Notes under the pieces: model-generated
The model's input: the letters and a program-made list of their open reading frames with translations, nothing else
Database searches by the model: none
Told to the model about the DNA's origin: nothing
Shown here: piece after piece, positions 26,278 through 35,550 of the stretch
Numbering within the stretch: the first letter of the stretch is position 1
Layout: every line of letters starts with the position of its first letter
Program-made: the position numbers and the translations under genes
Assembly: GCA_047973235.1 (NCBI GenBank)
Contig: JBKEBP010000048.1
Location: forward strand, 1-64,000
From: Aequitasia sp047973235
GTDB taxonomy: Bacteria; Bacillota; Clostridia; Lachnospirales; Lachnospiraceae
Direction of reading: 5' to 3'
Length of the DNA: 64,000 nt

Positions 26278-28527
26278 ATGAGTGAAATAAAAAGATTATT
26301 AGAAGAGGAACTAAGCAAATCAATAGTAAGTAGTGACAATACGGAGATATGTAGTGCACTTATAAGAATAACTAAGAAAATGGAGTTGGAGAAAAATGTT
26401 ATACAAGGTGAGAAAAAGTTGTATTACATATCCGCAGAGTTTTTAATTGGGAAACTACTTTCCAATAATATGATTAATCTTGGGATTTATGATGAAGTGC
26501 GAGCTGTTTTAAATGATGCCGGCAAGAGCCTTGATGAAATAGAAGAACTTGAGTCTGAACCATCTCTTGGCAATGGTGGATTAGGAAGATTAGCAGCGTG
26601 TTTTCTCGACTCTATAGCTACACTTGGTTTACAAGGAGATGGTATAGGGCTTAACTACCATTACGGATTGTTCAAACAGGTTTTTGAACATAGAAAACAA
26701 ACTGAAGTAATAGACCCATGGATTGACGAAAACAGTTGGCTAAACAGACAAGAGTCAAGTTTTGATGTGGTGTTTAAGAATTTCACGCTCAAAGCATGCC
26801 TTTATGATATAGACATTGTAGGGTATAACAATGGATTAAACAAACTGCATTTATTTGACATTGACACACTAGATGCAGGAATTATTAAAGATGGGATATC
26901 ATTTAACAAAAAGGATATTTTGCATAATCTCACCCTCTTTTTATATCCGGATGATAGTGACAAGTCAGGAGAATTGCTTCGTATATATCAGCAGTACTTC
27001 ATGGTAAGCGCAGGGGCTCAAATGATAATAAAAAACTTAGAAGATAAGGGTATTAGGCTTGAAGAGATGGATAAGCATGTAGTTATTCAGATAAATGATA
27101 CTCATCCCTCTATGGTGATACCTGAACTCATCAGACTACTTACCTGTAAGGGCATAGGCATGGATAAAGCAATAGAAATCGTATCTAAAACCTGTGCATA
27201 TACTAATCATACTATACTGGCAGAAGCACTGGAGAAGTGGCCGATTGAATATTTAGAAGAGGTGGTGCCGGTACTCATACCGATTATTAAGGTTCTAGAT
27301 ATGAGGGTGCGAGAGAAATACCCTGAAAATCTTGCGATTATACAGGATGAAAAAGTCCATATGGCTTGGATGGATATTCACTATTCATTTAGTGTAAATG
27401 GTGTTGCCGCACTTCATACAGATATATTAAAGGAGTCAGAGTTAAAGGACTTTTATGAAATTTACCCCGAAAAGTTTAATAATAAGACTAATGGTATAAC
27501 CTTTAGACGCTGGTTAATGCATTGTAACCATCTCTTGTCAGATTTTATTACGGAGACTATAGGTGACGAATGGAAATCGGATGCTTCAAAATTAATAAAT
27601 TTACTTGGGTACACAGAGAACTCGGGAGCTATATCGAAGCTGGCAGAAAATAAACGTGCTAACAAGTTAGAACTAAAGCGCTACTTAAAGGAAACACAAA
27701 ACATAGACATTAACGAAAACTCAATATTTGATATCCAGATAAAAAGACTTCATGAATATAAGCGTCAGCAAATGAATGCACTTTTTGCAGTTTACAAATA
27801 TTTCGAAATAAAGTCCGGTAAAATACCGAAGACTCCTATTACCATGATATTTGGTGCAAAAGCAGCACCGGCATATACTATAGCAAAAGATATAATTCAC
27901 TTTATATTATGTCTTCAGGATTTAATTGCAGGTGATAAGGATGTGTCACCATATTTCCGGATAGTAATGGTTGAAAACTATAATGTTGCACTTGCGACTA
28001 AACTTATTCCCGCTTGTGATATCTCTGAGCAGATATCGCTTGCGTCTAAAGAAGCAAGCGGAACCGGGAACATGAAGTTTATGCTAAACGGAGCAATAAC
28101 TCTCGGAACTCTGGATGGTGCTAATGTTGAGATAAAAGATCTGGTTGGAGAGGATAATATTTTTATATTTGGTAAAAAGAGTGAAGAAGTAATAGAGTTG
28201 TATGAAACCGGTGGGTATAGAGCGGCTGATTATTATATGCACGACACCGATATTAGAAGATGGGTTGACTTTATTATTAGTCCGGAAATTATGGAGCTTG
28301 GAGACCCGGTTTCACTTCTAAGACTTCATGCGGAACTTATTGGCAAAGACTGGTTTATGACACTCCTTGATTTGAGAGAATATATTGTTAAAAAGGAAGA
28401 AGCATATCAAATTTATGAGGATACAGACAGATGGACAAAGATGGCATTGACGAATATTGCGTATGCGGGTTACTTCTCATCTGACCGAACTATAAAGCAG
28501 TATAATGAAGAAATTTGGAAATTATAA
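26278..28527 (+). CDS. glgP: Glycogen/maltodextrin phosphorylase, short form
   Basis: A 749-residue GT35 phosphorylase that releases glucose 1-phosphate from alpha-1,4-glucans. Conserved motifs are EPSLGNGGLGRLAACFLDS near residue 94, QINDTHPS near 275, FDIQIKRLHEYKRQ near 484, and EASGTGNMKFMLNG with the PLP lysine at 600. It is shorter than the usual 800 or more residues and is clearly divergent from the second phosphorylase at 40450-42915, including in the N-terminal regulatory half. Its place in the mal operon favours short maltodextrins as substrate. Confidence 0.92.
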   Translation: MSEIKRLLEEELSKSIVSSDNTEICSALIRITKKMELEKNVIQGEKKLYYISAEFLIGKLLSNNMINLGIYDEVRAVLNDAGKSLDEIEELESEPSLGNGGLGRLAACFLDSIATLGLQGDGIGLNYHYGLFKQVFEHRKQTEVIDPWIDENSWLNRQESSFDVVFKNFTLKACLYDIDIVGYNNGLNKLHLFDIDTLDAGIIKDGISFNKKDILHNLTLFLYPDDSDKSGELLRIYQQYFMVSAGAQMIIKNLEDKGIRLEEMDKHVVIQINDTHPSMVIPELIRLLTCKGIGMDKAIEIVSKTCAYTNHTILAEALEKWPIEYLEEVVPVLIPIIKVLDMRVREKYPENLAIIQDEKVHMAWMDIHYSFSVNGVAALHTDILKESELKDFYEIYPEKFNNKTNGITFRRWLMHCNHLLSDFITETIGDEWKSDASKLINLLGYTENSGAISKLAENKRANKLELKRYLKETQNIDINENSIFDIQIKRLHEYKRQQMNALFAVYKYFEIKSGKIPKTPITMIFGAKAAPAYTIAKDIIHFILCLQDLIAGDKDVSPYFRIVMVENYNVALATKLIPACDISEQISLASKEASGTGNMKFMLNGAITLGTLDGANVEIKDLVGEDNIFIFGKKSEEVIELYETGGYRAADYYMHDTDIRRWVDFIISPEIMELGDPVSLLRLHAELIGKDWFMTLLDLREYIVKKEEAYQIYEDTDRWTKMALTNIAYAGYFSSDRTIKQYNEEIWKL

Positions 28528-28540
28528 TAGAAATAGTATA

Positions 28541-28565
28541 TTTACATACACAAAACGTGTGTAAA
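28541..28565 (+). other. Hairpin after the phosphorylase gene
   Basis: TTTACATACAC pairs with GTGTGTAAA, leaving a short AAAAC-type loop. There is no U-tract, so it may protect the 3' end and leave termination to the hairpin at 28657. Confidence 0.4.
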
Positions 28566-28656
28566 TGTAACACATATGTAACTTGGTGATTTTATAATGT
28601 TTATGAATGGTGTGGGTATATTATTATAAAAGTATAAACATTTAATAAAGAAATAA

Positions 28657-28706
28657 AAAACTGTCCGTAAAACCGTGATTTTTCGGTTTGAGGGGCAGTT
28701 TTCTAA
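28657..28706 (+). terminator. Terminator of the maltodextrin operon
   Basis: AAAACTGTCC (28657-28666) pairs with GGGCAGTTTT (28693-28702) with an internal AAACCG/CGGTTT helix, then CTAAT. Confidence 0.65.
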
Positions 28707-28775
28707 TATTGTTATAGTACTTATTAGTGTGTTATACTTTATTAAATTCAAATATTTCGGTGGAGGCAGATAGTG

Positions 28776-30536
28776 ATGAGCGAGCACAAAATAAGCAAGT
28801 TTTTTCAACATGTAGAAATGCCGGTAATAGTGATTGATAAGGTGGATAATTCACACGTAATTTATGAAAATAGAAGTGCATTATTGATGTTTAACCCGCA
28901 TCGAAAAAAGGAAAAGAGTGAAAAGTTTCCACTTAGCGATATCTTCGTAATGCCGGAAAATGATTATATAGAAATTAAGAAAGCTATAAATGAGGGGAAT
29001 TCGGTTAATGGATATATTACTACACTTAAGACAACAGAACATGGGGAAATACCTGTTGCCATTGCAGCCTCAAGCGTAGAACTTGAGACGCAGATGTATA
29101 TAGTGCTATATATTTCTAGAGATTTTGAGAAAAGAGAAGACAGTGAAAATGAGAATAATCGTGCACTGGCTGCACTTTTGAGCATTGCATACAAGACAAA
29201 AGATGTTGAATCAGCGATAGATGCAGTTCTTTCATTTGCAGGAAATTACATAAATGTAAATAGAACGTATATATTTGAATCAATCTCTGAAACGTTAACA
29301 GCTAATACATATGAGTGGTGCGCACCGGGGACAGGGGCAGCTATTGATCTCCTTCAAAATTTACCAAAGGATGAGTATACCTATGATGAGATAATCAAAC
29401 AAGGCATGCTAATCACAAATGACGTAAGAGATATGGAACCGGAAGATCAAGCAGTACTTGAGCCACAAGGGGTAAAGGCACTTGCGATTATATCTATTTA
29501 CTATGGAGGTGAACCTCTGGGATATGTTGGATTTGATGATTGTGAGAAGAATCGAATGTGGACCAGTAATGAAATTGCATTTTTAGAAGAGACATCAGCA
29601 ATAATTGCTTCACTGCTAGTGCAACGCAATACTCAAAAAAGTCTAAAATATAGTTTGGAGATTTTCCAAACTGTAACCGATAATACAGATACAATAATTT
29701 ATGTGAATGATATTAATTCATTTGAATTATTATTTGCAAACCATAACCTGGCAAGTTCAATAGGAACGGTTAAGGAAAAGATTGTTGGAAAGAAGTGTTA
29801 TGAAGTTATTCAGGCAGATATGAAAGAACAATGTGACTTCTGCCCTATGAAAAAAATGATTGATGAGAACGGGGTTATTACTGACAATTACTATAGATGG
29901 GAATTTAGAAATACTATAACAGGAAAGTGGTATTTAATCCGAGATTCTATTATAAAATGGACGGATGGAAAATACGTTCATCTAGAGACTGCAACAGAGA
30001 TAACCAATAGGAAGAAATACGAGAGTCACTTGGAATTTATAGCATCTACAGATGTCATGACCGGTGCATATACGAGGGACTGGGGTAAAAAAATTCTTTC
30101 TAATATACTTGATGGAGAGGGAAAAGATCAGGATAACTGCTTGATATTTATTGACCTTGATGGGTTGAAAGATGTCAATGATAAATATGGTCATGCTGAT
30201 GGCGACTTTATGATTATTAAATCTTTGGAAATAGTAAAGTCTAATATCAGAAAGAGTGATGTGATTTGTCGTTGGGGCGGTGATGAATTTGTTATCATAT
30301 TAAGAGGCAGTCATGATGATGCTCAAATCGTAATGAAGAAAGTTATGGCGGCAATTGATAATTATAATGCTAAAGGGGAGATACCATTTGAACTGTCCTT
30401 TAGCTATGGAATAGAAACTGTAGTACCACTTGGAGAAGATACAGTAGATACCGTTGTTGCGAGAGCAGATAAAAAGATGTATGAAAACAAGAAAGAAAAA
30501 AAGAAGGAAAGAATGAATCCGGATAAGTTTCTTTAA
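28776..30536 (+). CDS. PAS-GAF-PAS-GGDEF diguanylate cyclase
   Basis: About 586 residues, cytosolic, no membrane segment. Order: PAS-like domain (about 1-115), GAF-like domain (about 130-285), second PAS domain (about 300-405), and a GGDEF domain (about 418-580). The signature GGDEF (501-505) is intact, so it should make cyclic di-GMP, and an RxxD inhibitory site (RKSD, 492-495) lies five residues upstream, allowing product feedback. Signals sensed by the PAS and GAF domains are unknown; the second PAS has CDFCPMKK, with cysteines that could respond to redox. GGTGGAGG precedes ATG 28776; GTG 28773 is a possible alternative. Confidence 0.9.
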   Translation: MSEHKISKFFQHVEMPVIVIDKVDNSHVIYENRSALLMFNPHRKKEKSEKFPLSDIFVMPENDYIEIKKAINEGNSVNGYITTLKTTEHGEIPVAIAASSVELETQMYIVLYISRDFEKREDSENENNRALAALLSIAYKTKDVESAIDAVLSFAGNYINVNRTYIFESISETLTANTYEWCAPGTGAAIDLLQNLPKDEYTYDEIIKQGMLITNDVRDMEPEDQAVLEPQGVKALAIISIYYGGEPLGYVGFDDCEKNRMWTSNEIAFLEETSAIIASLLVQRNTQKSLKYSLEIFQTVTDNTDTIIYVNDINSFELLFANHNLASSIGTVKEKIVGKKCYEVIQADMKEQCDFCPMKKMIDENGVITDNYYRWEFRNTITGKWYLIRDSIIKWTDGKYVHLETATEITNRKKYESHLEFIASTDVMTGAYTRDWGKKILSNILDGEGKDQDNCLIFIDLDGLKDVNDKYGHADGDFMIIKSLEIVKSNIRKSDVICRWGGDEFVIILRGSHDDAQIVMKKVMAAIDNYNAKGEIPFELSFSYGIETVVPLGEDTVDTVVARADKKMYENKKEKKKERMNPDKFL

Positions 30537-30539
30537 TAT

Positions 30540-30578
30540 AAATCCCTCCGAAATGTGTAGATTCGGAGGGATTTACTA
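30540..30578. terminator. Bidirectional terminator between the GGDEF gene and pilT
   Basis: AAATCCCTCCGAA (30540-30552) pairs perfectly with TTCGGAGGGATTT (30562-30574). It serves the cyclase gene and the convergent pilus operon. Confidence 0.85.
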
Positions 30579-30592
30579 TGCATGTTATCAGC

Positions 30593-31654
30593 CTAACGCA
30601 GCTTTTTACTAAGCATGTCAGGATTAGTAGCGTGTGTAATGGCTGTGTCTTTAGTGATTCGCTGTTCATTATATAATTTAAGAAGACTGGAATCCATAGA
30701 AATCATATCATCACTGGTAGATGAGTAAATGATACCATCTATTTGAGGAATTTTATTATCTCAAATCATATTTCTGATTGCGGGTGTTACTGTCATGAGC
30801 TCAAAAACAGGAGCCATCTTGCCATCTATGGTTGGTACAAGCTGTTGACATATTACTGACTGTAGAACCATTGAAAGTTGAACGGCGATCTGCCTTTGCT
30901 GTGTTGAAGGAAACACGTCAATAATACGATCAATTGTATTGGCACTACCAAGTGTATGGAGGGTAGAGAAAATTAAATGTCCGGTTTCTGCCGCCGTCAT
31001 GGCAACTTGAATAGTCTCATAATCACGCATTTCTCCAAGTAAAATAACATCAGGACTTTGCCTAAGAGCAGCCCTAAGCGCAGTCACATAGCTATCGGTA
31101 TCTGCGTTAATTTCTCTCTGGCTTACAATGCTCTTGTTGTGTCTGTGAAGAAACTCTAACGGATCTTCAAGTGTTATTATGTGCTTCTCTTGCGTATTAT
31201 TTATTTTATCAATCATGCAGGCTAGAGTAGTAGATTTACCACTGCCTGCAGGACCTGTGATTAGAACAAGACCTTTACTAAAATCAGCAGCGTTCATTAT
31301 ATTTGCAGGGATGCCAAGTTCGGCCGGATCAGGAAGAGAAAAGGCAATTACTCGAACTACTAATGAGAGTGCACCCCTTTGCTTATAAGCACTGACACGA
31401 AATCTGGACAAACCGGGAATAGCAAAAGAAAAGTCGTCATCACCGGTATTAATAAGCTTTTCCATCGAACGATTATCTGCCAACTGATATACTTGTCCTA
31501 CAATATCTTTAGCTTCTTCAGCAAATATCTTTTGGTCGTTTATATGAATTATATTATTACTTACTCTCATTGAAGGCGGTAGTCCTGCAACAATGAATAA
31601 ATCTGAACCTTTGCTATCAAGTACCTTTTGGAACAATTCTTTAACTTTTATCAT
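30593..31654 (-). pseudogene. pilT: PilT-type retraction ATPase with in-frame TGA
   Basis: The frame would code 353 residues, the normal PilT length, but TGA at 30761-30763 interrupts it at codon 298. Before the stop are the N-terminal PAS-like region, Walker A GPAGSGKST (134-142), an Asp box ending LEDPLEFLH, and GEMRDYETIQVAMTAAETGH. After the TGA the same frame continues with recognisable PilT sequence (DNKIPQIDGIIYSS, then MDSSLLKLYNE) to a TAG at 30593. The truncated 297-residue protein keeps the ATPase core and lacks the C-terminal helical domain. AAGGAAAGG precedes the start. It is the last gene of the pilus operon, and no PilB-type ATPase is encoded here. Confidence 0.85.
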
Positions 31655-31679
31655 AATCTGCTACCTTTCCTTAAATTGC

Positions 31680-32153
31680 TTACATTAAGTTCATAGTTTC
31701 GTCGTTAGTCCATTCCTTCGTAGATACACTTTTCCATTTGTTGATTTTGTAAAAACCTTCAGAATATTTTGAAGGAGAATTTACAATTAGAACAACTTGG
31801 AGTTCCCGGTCAGAACTTATTTCTCGAGAGTATGAAATAATAATTTCTGAGTTTTCGTTTTGTATGGTTATGTCTTTAATATCAGACAATCTTGATAAAA
31901 GAATTTCATTATAGTCATCGGCAGCTTCATTAAGTTCCAGAAATGTATCGTCAATCTCCTTAAGTTTATATGTGGCATCGTTGGAGGCGGTATAATAGGC
32001 AGTATTTTGAATTGCTACACGCTTACTTAGAGTGTGATCTCTGGTTGAACTTGAGAGTGACAAAACAGCAAAAACAACCAAACATAGTATAATAAATATC
32101 ATAAGCAACGAAACAGTACCTATATTTGTAATGGGTGTACTTTTCTTTTTCAT
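31680..32153 (-). CDS. Predicted pilus-operon membrane protein
   Basis: 157 residues with one N-terminal membrane helix (about 14-33) after MKKKSTPITNIGTVSL and a soluble beta-rich domain. Gly 12 before the hydrophobic segment and the operon position suggest a PilX- or minor-pilin-like component, but the classic Gly-Phe-x-x-x-Glu cleavage site is missing. AGGAG lies 5 nt before the ATG. It has no recognised family name, and the role assignment is from context only. Confidence 0.65.
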   Translation of the reverse strand: MKKKSTPITNIGTVSLLMIFIILCLVVFAVLSLSSSTRDHTLSKRVAIQNTAYYTASNDATYKLKEIDDTFLELNEAADDYNEILLSRLSDIKDITIQNENSEIIISYSREISSDRELQVVLIVNSPSKYSEGFYKINKWKSVSTKEWTNDETMNLM

Positions 32154-32161
32154 ACGTGCTC

Positions 32162-32596
32162 CTATCTATGTGCTTGTTGATATGAAACTATTTCAAGTGA
32201 GTAAAGGGGATTTAAGGTTTTAACTTTATTCATAGTAATAGTAAATAGTGCTGTACCATCATTATAACCTTCTTCTATAACTATTCTATAATAATAATCA
32301 CTCTTATCACAAGGGTTATATGATTTATCAAAAAATAGTACATACTGATCATTTTCTTTCGTAAGACCGCTGTAATAATCGGAGAGAGAGGATTTGATTT
32401 CAGGATTGTTTTTTAGTAACTCACCGATTGAGGTGGTCTGTGTTACCGCAAAATCCAGAGCTTTACTGTCATCACTTATTGTATGTGACTTTACGAATAT
32501 CTGAAGGCATATTGCACTGGAAACAGCAAAAAAACATATCGCAATAATTATTTCTATTAGCAATATTGTGGAGCGACTGCGGAATTCTTTTTTCAT
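32162..32596 (-). CDS. Minor pseudopilin-like protein
   Basis: 144 residues with an N-terminal helix SRSTILLIEIIIAICFFAVSSA. The Glu in LLIEIIIA is placed like Glu 5 of type IV pilins, although the residue before the cleavage site would be atypical. The rest is a soluble domain. Its ATG overlaps the stop of the upstream gene, and AAAGGAG sits upstream. Probably a minor pilin of the neighbouring type IV pilus system. Confidence 0.6.
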   Translation of the reverse strand: MKKEFRSRSTILLIEIIIAICFFAVSSAICLQIFVKSHTISDDSKALDFAVTQTTSIGELLKNNPEIKSSLSDYYSGLTKENDQYVLFFDKSYNPCDKSDYYYRIVIEEGYNDGTALFTITMNKVKTLNPLYSLEIVSYQQAHR

Positions 32597-33084
32597 TGAT
32601 TTTCGCTCCTTTCCGATACGATAATGGAGTTTGTGTTCCCGTTAGTATCCATGGTTTCAAATTTATACATATTACCATCAAGTTGTTCCATAGTAAAGGA
32701 CGAGATTTCCAGTATAGGCGACCCATTTGATAGGCTGAAGTCAATACCATCCATAATAAAGAGTTCTCTCAATGTGCCTTCGTATTGATAAATATAGGTA
32801 CAGGTACCTACACCATCCTGATTAGAGGATATCGATAGGCAGTCTCTTCCCTCGATTGTTTTAATGGATATCCCTCCATTTTCATCATTTTGACGTATCT
32901 TTGTTGCAATGTAAGAAAGTGAAGTTCTTGATTTATCCGTTGCCTGTATATCTTCAGTTGTATTTGAATAGAAATCAGCAGTTATTAAAAGAACTAAAAC
33001 TGCAGTAGTGATAAAAACAAAAAACAGCATTATTGGAAATATAAAATCAATGACATGCTTATTAGAAGATATCTTTCTCATCAT
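32593..33084 (-). CDS. DUF4860-like pilus-operon protein
   Basis: 163 residues with one membrane helix near residues 12-35 and an extracytosolic domain. It resembles the DUF4860 group that accompanies type IV pilus genes in Lachnospiraceae; this is from memory and not certain. Start and stop overlap both neighbours by a few bases, a sign of translational coupling within the operon. A second ATG three bases later would also be well spaced from GGAGG. Confidence 0.6.
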   Translation of the reverse strand: MMRKISSNKHVIDFIFPIMLFFVFITTAVLVLLITADFYSNTTEDIQATDKSRTSLSYIATKIRQNDENGGISIKTIEGRDCLSISSNQDGVGTCTYIYQYEGTLRELFIMDGIDFSLSNGSPILEISSFTMEQLDGNMYKFETMDTNGNTNSIIVSERSENQ

Positions 33085-33416
33085 TCATCCTCCTTAGCAA
33101 TTATAGTTACACTTGGCATGAGATTGGATCCCAATACTTCATAGTGTACTATATACCTTTCCTCATTATAAGTAATACCATAGTTGTCTCTAAGGTATTG
33201 CATGTCCTGAGGGTAAGAACCTTCTATGGCGTAGCACTGCGTAATACTGTGGTTAATGGCTGTTTCAAGAGTCTCGATTTCCTGCTCATTTGTTTTAGCA
33301 GATAGAGAATCTATAACGAACCAAAAGCCACCAATTACGACAACGAAAATGAGTACGGATATTATAGTATTTTTAATAGGTGAGTTCACTTTGTCTGTTA
33401 TAAAACGATTACTCAT
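33081..33416 (-). CDS. Type IV pilin-like protein
   Basis: 111 residues with a charged N-terminus of about 15 residues, one membrane helix (16-35), then a short domain with ITQCYAIEGSYPQDMQYLRDNYGI, a pattern common just after the helix of clostridial pilins and pseudopilins. A standard GFxxxE processing site is not seen. GGGGA precedes the ATG at 33416. It lies directly downstream of the interrupted pilC gene. Confidence 0.65.
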   Translation of the reverse strand: MSNRFITDKVNSPIKNTIISVLIFVVVIGGFWFVIDSLSAKTNEQEIETLETAINHSITQCYAIEGSYPQDMQYLRDNYGITYNEERYIVHYEVLGSNLMPSVTIIAKEDE

Positions 33417-33431
33417 ATGTATTCCCCATTC

Positions 33432-34481
33432 CTAGATGCTTGATAAGATACCCATTAACGGCAACATTACTGATAGTAATATTAGACCAACAATTAATGA
33501 AAGAATTATTACGAGCGTTGGCTCTAAAGTTGCTATCACACTTGTAAAGCGCTGATCGATTTCATCATTGTATCGGTCGGCAATCTTGTCCATAGTCTCA
33601 TCGATAGATCCGGTTTTGGATCCTATGGATGTCATCTTAGCATATAGACCTGTAAAAATCCCTGTTTCAAGAAGTGCTTTTGATAAATCTTCGCCTTCAG
33701 CTATTTTCAACTTGCAAGCATTGACTTTTTTCAGAAAATCAGGATTATCCGTTAGCATTGATGTCATATTTAAACACTCTTCAGGACTAAGGCCACTACT
33801 TATCGTAAGATACATTCCGCTTGCAAATCTACCTGCGGCAATTTTCTCATGCAGTCCACGTAACCATGGCAGTTTAATCGAAATTTTTGAAAAAGTACGT
33901 TTTCCTGATGGAACCTTAGCAAAGTATAAAATCAGTCCTATTATAACAACAATTATGGCAATGAATACAATAGCATAAGTGTTTATCAAAGAACCAAGAG
34001 CTAAAATACCTTTTGAAATTCAGGTCATTTCGCTTCCAAGCTGCTTGAAAACTTGATTAAATATAGGCATGACCTGTGTAATTAATACGAGAATTACTAC
34101 TATCATCATTGTGACCATAATCATAGGGTAGGTAACTGCATTCTTAATGGATTGCGATATAGAAGCTTCGCGCTCATAATGTGTTGCAAGTGCGTCAAAA
34201 ACGCTGTCCATTTGACCGGTTTGCTCACCAATATTAACCATATTAAGCATATATTCCGGAAAAGCCTTAGTAGAAAGCAAGGACTCGTAAATACTGCCGG
34301 TTTCGCCAAGAGACTCCTGAATAATGTTAAGGAGTGCTTTTTCATCTGAGGATTCACTGTCCTCTATTAGAAGGTCAATTCCTTCTATGGATGAAATACC
34401 TGCGTTTAGTATCATACTCATTTGAGAACAAAAGGCAGACACCTCCATATTTGATAATGGTGTAATGTTTTGATGTTTCAT
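33432..34481 (-). pseudogene. pilC: PilC/GspF-type pilus membrane protein with in-frame TGA
   Basis: The frame would code about 349 residues, the usual PilC length, with TGA at 34020-34022. The N-terminal piece (153 residues) holds the first GspF domain and its two-helix membrane region and ends FKQLGSEMT. After the TGA the frame continues ISKGILALGSLINTYAIV into the second GspF domain (SSGLSPEECLNMTSML...GSKTGSIDETMDKIADRY) and the last membrane helices. No frameshift or other stop is seen. A restart at TTG 33989 is possible but lacks a ribosome binding site. PilC is the inner-membrane platform of type IV pili, so truncation should abolish assembly unless the TGA is read through. Confidence 0.85.
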
Positions 34482-34493
34482 AAGGACTCCTTT

Positions 34494-35438
34494 CTAGTAG
34501 GTATATTTCAGTACGTAATTGCTTCCGTTTCCAATAAATTTTTTCAGCGAGCTATTATCGCTATTTGAGGCAAAGGTCGGATCCATAAGAGACCAGCTGT
34601 GACCATCAAACTCAATAATATCATCTACCCAGCCTACATCAGTTATGTAGGTGCTTATCCATGCGTGGTAAACTTCACCGGCATATCCTACTTCCAGCTT
34701 TGTGGGAATACGCTGCGACCTGAGCATTGCAGTCATGAGAGAAGCGTAGTCAAAGCAGATTCCCTTTTTAGTTGAAAGAGTTTCGTCAACATCCGGGCTA
34801 TAGCCAAAGGTAACGTTAGTTGCTTTGTCATCATCATATTCGATATTATCAATTACATAATTATATATCAGCGCTACGGTATCAAGTTCGGAATGAGAGT
34901 CTGCGACTAATTCCTGCGCTTTTGATATAGCCGCGGAGTCGACTGTAAAATTGACATATTGATTTGGATATAGAAATGGTAAAAATTCATCTGAAAGTGT
35001 TACGTCAATATCTTGGGTTAGAGAAATTACATATTCATCGCCATCCAGATTTTCAAGAACAGATATATTATACGTGCCATTGCCGGATGTAAAAGGAAAT
35101 GTTTCATATCCGCCGGTATTAGTAATTGCATAAGTATATGTAACGCCATCAGGGCATGCAAAACGAAGGCGCACCTTAGGGTTGCTGCCTTTATAATTTA
35201 TCTGAGCATATCCGCTAGAGCTGTTGGAAGCATCAATAGCAGCAATGTCATTTTCATATACAACTGTACCGCTTGACTCAGGAATTAGAACTACCGGAGT
35301 GGAGTCTCTTTTAGGACCGGAATTATTATTAGAATGCGTAGTATCGGAAGATGAATCTGAATCGTTTCCATCGCAACCAAATAGAAGGATATTACACATG
35401 AATATCACTAGTAAAGTATAGAGAAGTTTTTTATTCAT
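34494..35438 (-). CDS. Transglutaminase-like lipoprotein
   Basis: 314 residues: a lipoprotein signal (LLFGC near residue 22), a Ser/Asp/Asn linker, a beta domain (about 60-170), and a transglutaminase-like cysteine-protease domain with the catalytic triad visible as Cys in KKGICFDYASLM, His in VYHAWIS and Asp in LMDPTF. It should act outside the membrane on peptides or peptidoglycan-linked proteins. A G-rich ribosome binding site precedes ATG 35438; the frame extends ten codons further without a better signal. It lies 12 nt before pilC and heads the pilus operon, so it may process or crosslink pilus or wall components. Confidence 0.8.
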   Translation of the reverse strand: MNKKLLYTLLVIFMCNILLFGCDGNDSDSSSDTTHSNNNSGPKRDSTPVVLIPESSGTVVYENDIAAIDASNSSSGYAQINYKGSNPKVRLRFACPDGVTYTYAITNTGGYETFPFTSGNGTYNISVLENLDGDEYVISLTQDIDVTLSDEFLPFLYPNQYVNFTVDSAAISKAQELVADSHSELDTVALIYNYVIDNIEYDDDKATNVTFGYSPDVDETLSTKKGICFDYASLMTAMLRSQRIPTKLEVGYAGEVYHAWISTYITDVGWVDDIIEFDGHSWSLMDPTFASNSDNSSLKKFIGNGSNYVLKYTY

Positions 35439-35462
35439 GCGAATCCCCCCCGTAATGATATG

Positions 35463-35491
35463 TTGCACAAATCTTGTCTTTCAATTATAAT
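35463..35491 (+). promoter_or_regulatory. Promoter of the D,D-carboxypeptidase gene
   Basis: TTGCAC (35463-35468) and TATAAT (35486-35491), spacing 17. Its -10 overlaps that of the opposite promoter. Confidence 0.7.
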
Positions 35492-35513
35492 GTGTTCATT
35501 GAGTATACGTCAA
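35484..35513 (-). promoter_or_regulatory. Promoter of the pilus operon
   Basis: On the minus strand TTGACG (35513-35508) and TATAAT (35489-35484), spacing 18. The two -10 boxes share the palindrome ATTATAAT, so the promoters compete for polymerase. Confidence 0.7.
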
Positions 35514-35550
35514 GTTGTTGTTTAAGATAGAATTAGGGAGAATTGGGGTA

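Noticed and set aside
30761..34022. Selenocysteine or a reassigned TGA code to explain the two interrupted pilus genes
   Set aside because: TGA ends many other genes here normally, the expected residues are not Cys/Sec positions, and no SECIS-like hairpin was noticed after the codons.
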